The translations under genes and the position numbers were made by a program. Below the pieces are notes generated by a model, which did no database searches, was not told where the DNA came from, and saw nothing but the letters and a program-made list of their open reading frames with translations. Source: Siniperca chuatsi (taxonomy: Eukaryota > Chordata > Actinopteri > Centrarchiformes > Sinipercidae). From it: DNA of 64,000 nt. The stretch is from the NCBI RefSeq assembly GCF_020085105.1, contig NC_058044.1:34746952-34810951 (forward strand), read 5' to 3'. Below, piece after piece: positions 57,439 to 64,000 of this stretch; the stretch's first letter is position 1, and every line of letters begins with the position of its first letter.

Positions 57439-59084
57439 AAACACAGTCCTTTCTAGTTTCCTGGATCAGTTGCACCTCTTTCTACCAAAACAAGACGGTC
57501 AAAGAGGTCTACACCCTGGTTTACTGATGAAACACATGCTCTTAAGCAGGCCTTTGAGAATGGAACACAAATGGCGTACATCAAAACTGGAAGTTTACCT
57601 CTCATGGCATGAGTGTGTATTAAATTACAAGCATGCTCTGATTGCTGCCAAAGCAGCACATTTCTCTTGCTTAATCAGTAATAATAAACATAATCCTAGA
57701 TTTCTCTTTGACACAGTAGCCAAACTTACTCAAAGGCAGCCGTCTGTACGCTGCTCGCCCTTTACAGCTCATGACTTTTTAGATTTTTTCTGCAGAAAAA
57801 TAGATGAGATTAGATACAAAATCAGTTCCTCGTCTCCAGCTACTTCTGTAAAATCGCTAGTTCAATATTCATATGTTGAATCCCAGTAAGTCTCTCCTGT
57901 TACAATTTTTGTTTCTAAGTCATTCTAAGTTGGTTTTAGCTTCTAAACCAACCATCTGCCTCCTCGACCCTCTACTACATAAACCTTTTAAAGATCTCTG
58001 GCCATTTCTGGGACCTACAATACTGATTATTGTTAATTCATCACTTATGACCACACCTTGATCCAGGGTCTCTAAATAATCATCTCTAACCTTCCATTCT
58101 TTTCAAAATACTAGAAAGAATTGTGAGCAACTTTTGGCCCACATACTTAACAGCAATCGGAGATGCTGGTCATTGGCCCTGCTCGACATAGATACCAGTT
58201 TGATCAAATAACAGTAACTCTCGACAACTGTGTGATTTCTCAAAGTTTGACAGCCAAGAATCCTGGTGTTACGTTTGATCCTACTCTGTCTTTTGATCAG
58301 CACATTAAAGACATCACCAAGATCGCCTTTTTCCACCTACACAACATTCAGCTAAAATTAGGTATTTTCTGTCCTTGGCTGATGCAGAGATCCTAATTCA
58401 TGCCTTTGTGTCATCGCTCGTTAATGTCAAACTTGGCCCAGGCAGCCAATCAAATAAAACAAGAGGCGGGCTTTGCTACTTTCCCACTTTCTTCCTGTTG
58501 TTTGACCAGCCAGGTGAATCTCTCAGGTGAGTATAATACCGTTTACTGTACCGATAAATGTTGAGCTTTGAGAGAGCTACTGAGCAGGGGTGCACGCAGT
58601 CCCACTCCACAGGCCCAACAGCTGTTTTGCATTTTTGAAGCGGCTGCGCCTGTAGTGTCTCTGTTTGATCACCCCTTCATACCTGTCTGATCTCCTTAAA
58701 CCTTATATCCTATCCCGTGCTCTCCGCTCTCAGAATACAGGCCTCCTGTCTGTCCCCAGAGTTAAAAAGAAGTCAGCTGACTGCAGGGCCTTTTCCTATC
58801 GTGCCCCCTTCTTCTGGAATAACCTCCCTGCTGACATCAGACAGTCTGATTCTAGTAAATCCAAACTTTTCTTCTTAACCTTCAGGTAGCTGCTTATTCT
58901 TGATTTCCTTGTACCTGTTACCATTATCCTTCCGCAGGTCGGTCTCAGTCTCAATGAATCTATTAAGCCGAGTACTTAAAGTCCATGTTTGTCCTGTCGA
59001 CGAGAAAACTGTAAACTTTCTGAAAACCACTGCATCTCTGTAATCCTCTGTTTGTTTGTGTCCTAGAAGCACAGCTCGCAATTC

Positions 59085-61197
59085 AGTTCAACTGGGCTTA
59101 ATTGGCATGGGAAACAGATGTTAACATTGCCAAAGCATGTGTAAAATAAAAACATACATAAACAGAAGAATAGTGATATCAAAATATATACAGATAAGTA
59201 AATTGGGATGATACTAATAATAATAATGATAATAAATTGTAGACATGCAATTAAAATACAAATACAAAAAGTGAAAACTAAACACTGCTACATTTTTTTC
59301 TGCTACAGTGTGTGTAGGTCATTCACAGAGAGTTGAACTTGTTAAAGTAAATGTTCCTTATTTCAGTGAATGTTGTACATTGTAGGAGGAAGTGCATCTC
59401 TGTCTCAACCTCACCTTTCAAACAGTGACCACATTTTCTGTTTTCTTTTGTTGCCAGGATTTTTTGTGTCTTCCTTTTCGAATGCCAGTTTGTGGTTATT
59501 GAGCCTGTACTTGGTCAGGATCTATCTCTAATTTCTATCTCTGACAGTAGAGAGATATTCTGCCAATTCATAATCTCTTTTTAGGGCCAGATAACATTCT
59601 AATCTACTTTGGCTTTTAGTTTCTTCTTTCCAATGTTCCAAATAGGTTTCTTTATATTACGTTATAATTCGGTTTACTCTGTTTGGTGTTTGAAAAGCAG
59701 TGCTGTTGTGAGACTGGTCAGAGTGTGTCTGAGGGGGGGCAGTTAGTCTCAGCACCAACTGACATAGGAGACTCTTTTCTGGGCTCAGCTCTTGGGTGAT
59801 TAAAACATGTGAGTGCTCTCTTTTGAATGTTAATTATCATTGCCTAATTCTGCTCTACATGCATCTGTTGGTGTTTTTCTGTGTACATGTAAAATGTATC
59901 TGCAGAATTCTGCATGTAAAGATTCTGTTGGATGTTTGTCCCAATAGGGTATAGCTATGATGACTGAGTGGACCAGACAACAAAATGGGCTGGATGACAC
60001 TATCAAATATTTTAAGCCAAATTTTAATTGGAAAATTCTCTTTTAATTGCATTTAGAGCTCTTCAAGCTTTTTCTTTTAGTGCGTTCACTGCCATGTTGA
60101 AACTCCCTGATGCTGTTATGGTTATACCCAGGTAGGTATATCTCCTACTGTGTTCAATGATATGATTATTAATGATAAACTGGTATTTGTTCTCCTGACA
60201 TCTGGGGCAATCTTGAAAAATCATGACATTAGTTTTCTTCATATTTACTGCCAGGGCCCAGTTCTGACAGTACTTTTCTACTATGTCCAGCTGTTTCTGC
60301 AGTTCTTGTTCAGTAGGAGACAGTAGAACAAGGTCATCAGCGTAAAACGAGACTTCACCTCTCTATCTAGGAGGGAGAGGCCAGAAGCAGCACACTGTAC
60401 AGCAAGTTCATTAATATACACATTAAACAAAGTCAGCTTAAGTTGCAGCCCTGACGAACACCTCTTCTCTGGGTGAAGGATTCGGTTTGTTTGTCTCCAA
60501 TTTTTACAGCACATCTATTTTCCAAATACACTGATTTAACCAGATGATATATTTTGCCCCCCTGTACCACAGTGTAAAAGGCTGTAATAGAGCCCATCGT
60601 GCCAAATAGAGTCGGAAGCTTTCTTGAAATCAATAAAACAAGTGAATATCTTACCATTTTTTGGTTGGTATACATGTTTGTTAATTAAAGTGTGAAGGGT
60701 GTATACATGGTCGGTGGTGCTGTGTTTTAAGAAGGAGGCCAATTTGATTTTTACTCAAGATGGAGTGTTCTTCAAGGAAATCTAGTATTCTTTTATTTAG
60801 AATACTACAGAATAGTTTACCTAGACAACTACTGACACAGATGCCACGGTGGTTATCAGAGTCTGATTTGTCCCCACTCTTATGAATGGGGGAAATGAGC
60901 CCTTTGCACAAGATGTCGGGAAAACATCTTGACTGTAGTACGATGTTGAACAACTTCAGCACTGTACCCTGCATCTCTGAGGTGCTGCATTTGAGCATTT
61001 CGTTTTTAGTGCTGTCTGGACCACAAGCTTTTCTTGGCTGGAGAGACTTTGTCTGTGTGGTCAATCCTTCCCAAGTAATTGGGAAATCAAGGGGGTTTTG
61101 GTTGTCTTTAATCGTTTCTTCTAATGTTCTGAGTTTTCCTTTTATAATACATTGATCTAAATTAATTAGATTTATTGGGATGTCTTTGTACAGATTT
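59085..61197 (-). mobile_element. Esterase-bearing LINE, copy 2 (RT and 3' end)
   Basis: The minus strand encodes fingers (KSLQPRKACGPDSTKNEMLK; SPIHKSGDKSD), palm (FTCFIDFKKASDSIWHDGLY; RRGVRQGCNLSPTLFNVYIN), a shifted YADD region near 60340, the C-terminal part (IWLKIFDSVIQPILLSG; TEMHFLLQC) and the 3' UTR. It is cut at 61197 within the linker, and the A-family tail of another LINE follows. It lies in intron 1 of gene D and is the same family as copy 1. Confidence 0.85.
60433..61064 (-). pseudogene. Esterase-bearing LINE copy 2, reverse transcriptase fingers and palm
   Basis: Three overlapping frames cover the region. One runs MTTQTKSLQPRKACGPDS to CVSSCLGKLFCSILNKRIL. The next has TTDHVYTLHTLINKHVYQ and CFIDFKKASDSIWHDGLY, with D in the catalytic IDF block and ASDS where family members have AFDS. 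The third has GVRQGCNLSPTLFNVYIN. The frame breaks make it inactive. Confidence 0.85.
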
Positions 61198-61470
61198 CTC
61201 TCTCTCGCTCAACCTAACCGGCAGCGGCGGATGGCTGCCCACCCTGAGTCTGGTTCTGCTCGAGGTTTCTGCCTCTTAAAGGAAGTTTTTCCTTGCCACT
61301 GTAACCAAATGCTTGCTCATGGTGGGATTTGTTGGGTCTCTGTAAATAATATTAGAAAGAGTACGGCCTAGACCTGCTCTATAGGAAAAGTACAATGAGA
61401 AAACTCTCTGATTATTACACTTCTGTTATGAATTGCGCTATATAAATAAAACTGAATTGAATTGAACACT
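61198..61470 (+). repeat. L2-like 3' tail (A family)
   Basis: It matches the 55138-55377 tail (ACCGGCAGCGGCGGATGGC ... GCGCTATATAAATAAAACTG, AATTGAATTG). It abuts LINE copy 2 directly. Confidence 0.88.
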
Positions 61471-62368
61471 GTCTATCAAGTTAGTGGTGAGTGGATGATA
61501 TCCTGTTTATTCATAAGATGTGTTTGGTATCCTTCAGCAGCCGAGAAGGCCACGCTTTTTAAACATGGGAGAATCTGACACGTGTGGTAAACGTATTAAT
61601 TCTTTAGAAAGACAAGATAACAAAGAAAAGAATTAAGACAGGAGAGATTTAGTATGGGAGGTGTAAAGTTTCATTGACATGAAAAATGTGAACCTGTCCT
61701 TTAACATGGGGCCTGATTTATTGCCTGATTTTGATGATCTGTCTTAAAGAGGATCACCTTCTTAAAATATAGTTATATGACATTCATTATTTCAGTTCTG
61801 TGCTTATATATTACATGTTCCTAAATGAATGTGTTTAATCAAATTACCACAAGGCAAACTGAGGCAAGGTAATCCAGCAGAGAAAAATTGGGGGTTAATA
61901 GGAGCCCAGCAGCAGAGTCCAGCCAGGCCGTTTCCATGTGGATATCCCCTAACATGGACAAATAAGACCAAAACTATTTGCAAGGCTGGAGGGAAGGTTA
62001 GAACGCAGCATTTTTGTAATTGACCTTAACTGACACAAATCCAGTCTATTCCAGGCCTTTAGTCCTCAACTCAGAAGCAAACCTTTCCCTCTGTCATTAT
62101 GGCCAGCCTGCCATATGGTGCATTGATGTGTGATAGAATGTGTGCCTGTATGACGCTGAGGTCCACATTAGAGCACAGTAGAGTCAGAGTGCGTGCTCAG
62201 TCATGACAGCTGAGCTGGAGAAGTTAGGAAACAGGCATGTTCTCATATTGACAAAGACTGAACGCATCAGCTCTTTAATAAGCATATTACTGCATGTATG
62301 AGGACATATCTGTGTCATGACTCTCACACACGTCATGTTTCTTGCCTCCTCCATCTCCATCTATTTAC
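61471..62368. other. Intron 1 of gene D, next to exon 1
   Basis: Nothing recognised. Confidence 0.45.
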
Positions 62369-62645
62369 CTTCGGGTGGCCTAAAATGAACGGCGTGCATT
62401 TCCTCCCGCTGACTCCGTCTCCTCATCTTCCTCTCGTAGCTCCGCATCTTGACATCCATTTCTCGTAGTTTCTGCCGCAGGGCATCGTTCTCCTTCTCGC
62501 TCTTCTCCCGCTCCTGGTCCATCTGGGAGCGCAGCGCCGCGTACCCATCGTCCACCAGCTTGCAGATCTCCGCCACCGCCGAATTAGCCAATATCTCTAT
62601 AATCGAGGCGATTTGCGCTTGAAAGCCAACACAGTCCGCCATCAT
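62369..62645 (-). CDS. C2H2 zinc-finger protein D, exon 1 (coiled coil)
   Basis: The exon runs from ATG at 62645 (a second ATG follows at 62642) to donor GTAAATAG and leaves phase 1. It encodes MMADCVGFQAQIASIIEILA, NSAVAEICKLVDDGYAALRS and a Glu/Lys/Arg heptad stretch (EKENDALRQKLREMDVKM). It is homologous to gene B exon 1 over the block ASIxExLANxAVAEICKLVDDxYA. Probably a helical dimerisation or cofactor module. With exons at 54211, 53956 and 46003 it gives a 500-residue open frame. Confidence 0.9.
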
Positions 62646-62735
62646 CGCCAAGTCTGTCTGTCTGTTCCTGCACGGACAGTTGCGCGCGGCGGACGGCTGC
62701 TCCCGCGGTGCACGCGCGCGAACAGATCCACACAC
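62646..62735 (-). promoter_or_regulatory. CpG-rich presumed promoter of gene D
   Basis: CpG density rises sharply just upstream of the start codon (TTGCGCGCGGCGGACGG; GCACGCGCGCGAAC). This fits a TATA-less CpG promoter and 5' UTR. It is inferred from composition and position. Confidence 0.4.
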
Positions 62736-63399
62736 TGATGTGTGACTGGTGACATGCAAACAGCTCACTGTTCAAATCACTCTGCCTTCTTTAATGTGCT
62801 CAGCAATGTTGTCTCTTTGAGGTGCGAGAGTCGCCTCCTGATGACGTCAGTTTGTTGTTCAGCATCACTTCACAGGCAGCTGTGTCTGTCAAGAATCGTA
62901 AATGTCCCCAACAAACGTGAAGAAGTCACAATAAAACATAGATTTTATGGCTGTTCCTACATTGTGGAGGATTATTTTGCAAATCATACAACTATGGTAG
63001 AAGCTAAAGATGTGATTTTATATTATGGAAACAAGAACCAGAAAAAATGTATTTTACATTAAAATGTATTCTATTTGGTAAATTTCATATTTGTAAGTCC
63101 AAGTTTTCTAAAGCACAGCCATTTGAATGATTTATTATTGAATTTGGACATTACACTCAGTCTATTAACCCTAATAACATTAGAAATGTTCTAATGCAGT
63201 TGGAAAAAAAGTCAGGATTTCTCCACCAGGTTAACGTTTTCAGTCACACAGGCAGAATTCATGAGGACCAAACAGTCATCTGGAGGCAGTTCTGTTTGTT
63301 TTATTGTAGAAATGACAGCTACATACATTCTGACAGACATGATAACGAGCCCCGTGGACCTCGTATGCCCTCTTCAGACCATTCTGGTTTGGTGTGTGT
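62736..63399. other. Intergenic stretch between genes D and E
   Basis: Fewer than 700 bases separate the gene D promoter from the gene E stop codon. AT-rich; nothing else recognised. Confidence 0.5.
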
Positions 63400-63977
63400 T
63401 CACTTGCCGATGTGGACGCTCTGGTGGCGGACCAGGTTTCCCAGCACAGAGAAGCTCTTGCCACACTTGGTGCAGCTGTAGGGTCTCTCTCCAGTGTGGA
63501 CGGCCTGGTGCACCTTGAGGCTGCAGGCCTGCGAGAAGCGCTTCCCACACAGGCTGCAGCTGTAGCGCTTTTCCCCCGTGTGGACGCTCATGTGTCTCTT
63601 GATGTGGCTGGACTGGGAGAACCGTTTGCCGCACTGAGCGCAGCTGAACGGTTTCTCCCCGGTGTGCACCCGCTGGTGGGTTTTCAGCTGGTGCGGGTGG
63701 ACGAAGGGCTTCTTACAGAGGTGGCAGTGGTAGATCCTCTCTCCGGCGTGGGAGCGCTGGTGCACCACCAGGTCTCTGGAGGTGGAGAAGAGGCGGCCGC
63801 ACTGCTGGCAGCTGAACGCTCGCTCTGTGCTGCTGGGAAAGCTCCTGCTCCTGGAGTCAGAGGAGGCGTTACTGAAGGAGGAGACGGTAAGAGAGTCTGA
63901 CACGGAAGAGTTCCCGAAGCTGCTCAGGAAAGGAAAAGATGAGGATGACAATGGCTCCTCCATGCCTGTGACTCCAT
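63400..63977 (-). CDS. C2H2 zinc-finger protein E, terminal exon (5 fingers), partial gene
   Basis: The exon enters in phase 1 after CACTCCACAG at 63978-63980 and stops at TGA (63400), giving about 192 residues. A Ser-rich N-terminal part is followed by five fingers: FSCQQCGRLFSTSRDLVVH, YHCHLCKKPFVHPHQLKTH, FSCAQCGKRFSQSSHIKRH, YSCSLCGKRFSQACSLKVH and YSCTKCGKSFSVLGNLVRH. The linkers are AGERIY, TGEKPF, TGEKRY and TGERPY. The first three exons expected from genes B and D lie beyond the right edge. An internal ATG at 63963 could look like a start, but the phase-1 acceptor just before it argues for an exon. Confidence 0.9.
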
Positions 63978-64000
63978 CTGTGGAGTGTTTGTGAGGAGCC

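Larger units (their letters stand above)
56525..59084 (+). mobile_element. L2-like LINE (B family) with endonuclease, internally deleted
   Basis: The endonuclease (56525-57330) is followed by a nested A-family tail (57338-57438), a linker region (57441-57890), scraps of reverse transcriptase (58145-58430) and the C-terminus (ALRSQNTGLLSVPR; FFWNNLPADIRQSD), and a 3' UTR ending at about 59084. The palm with YxDD is deleted. It lies in intron 1 of gene D. Confidence 0.85.

Noticed and set aside
63394..63900. Open frame of 168 codons on the plus strand over zinc-finger exon E
   Set aside because: It is antisense to the five-finger repeat. Zinc-finger codon periodicity keeps the opposite strand open.
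63400..63963. Gene E as a complete single-exon gene starting at ATG 63963
   Set aside because: A good acceptor (CACTCCACAG) lies just upstream and enters in phase 1, as in the last exons of B, C, D and A. A spliced last exon is more likely.

Overview
The window looks like nuclear DNA of a teleost fish. Multi-exon genes with GT/AG introns are embedded in fish-type repeats: L2-like and RTE-like LINEs with GAATTG or GGATGG tails, Tc1 elements with long terminal repeats, a chromoviral-type Ty3/gypsy copy, tRNA-derived SINEs, and C2H2 zinc-finger genes with a coiled-coil first exon of a kind I associate with spiny-rayed fish. All identifications were made by reading the sequence; no database search was run.

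Layout. From 904 to 13690 (+ strand) lie the last six coding exons I can see of a TMEM132-family type I membrane protein. Its introns hold a minus-strand Ty3/gypsy relic (about 2058-5835), an L2 scrap (7300-7545) and a 5'-truncated RTE-like LINE (9763-12111). A polyadenylation signal (14283) and an initiator-tRNA-Met-like gene (14611-14682) sit between this gene and the convergent zinc-finger cluster.

From 16230 to the end, every gene I recognise is a minus-strand C2H2 zinc-finger gene. Two complete four-exon models read in frame from end to end. Gene B has exons 39672-39378, 27784-27681, 27432-27315 and 26594-25813 (432 aa, 3 fingers). Gene D has exons 62645-62369, 54211-54135, 53956-53842 and 46003-44970 (500 aa, 4 fingers). 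Downstream of gene B are two more exon pairs, C (23108-23015 and 22466-21742) and A (18770-18377 and 16906-16230). They have the same splice phases but no recognisable first or second exon of their own. This suggests alternative 3' zinc-finger cassettes fed by one 5' module, or genes that lost their 5' ends. The last exon of a fifth gene, E (63977-63400, 5 fingers), continues past the right edge.

The large introns, especially in B and D, are packed with nested transposons: L2-like tails in both orientations, two copies of a LINE whose ORF1 carries an SGNH-esterase-like domain, three Tc1 relics including a palindromic derivative flanked by a TA duplication inside an L2 tail, a Penelope-like relic with inverted arms, a hAT scrap and fold-back elements. 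By analogy with tetrapod KRAB zinc-finger clusters, the zinc-finger proteins may repress such elements, but nothing here shows that directly.
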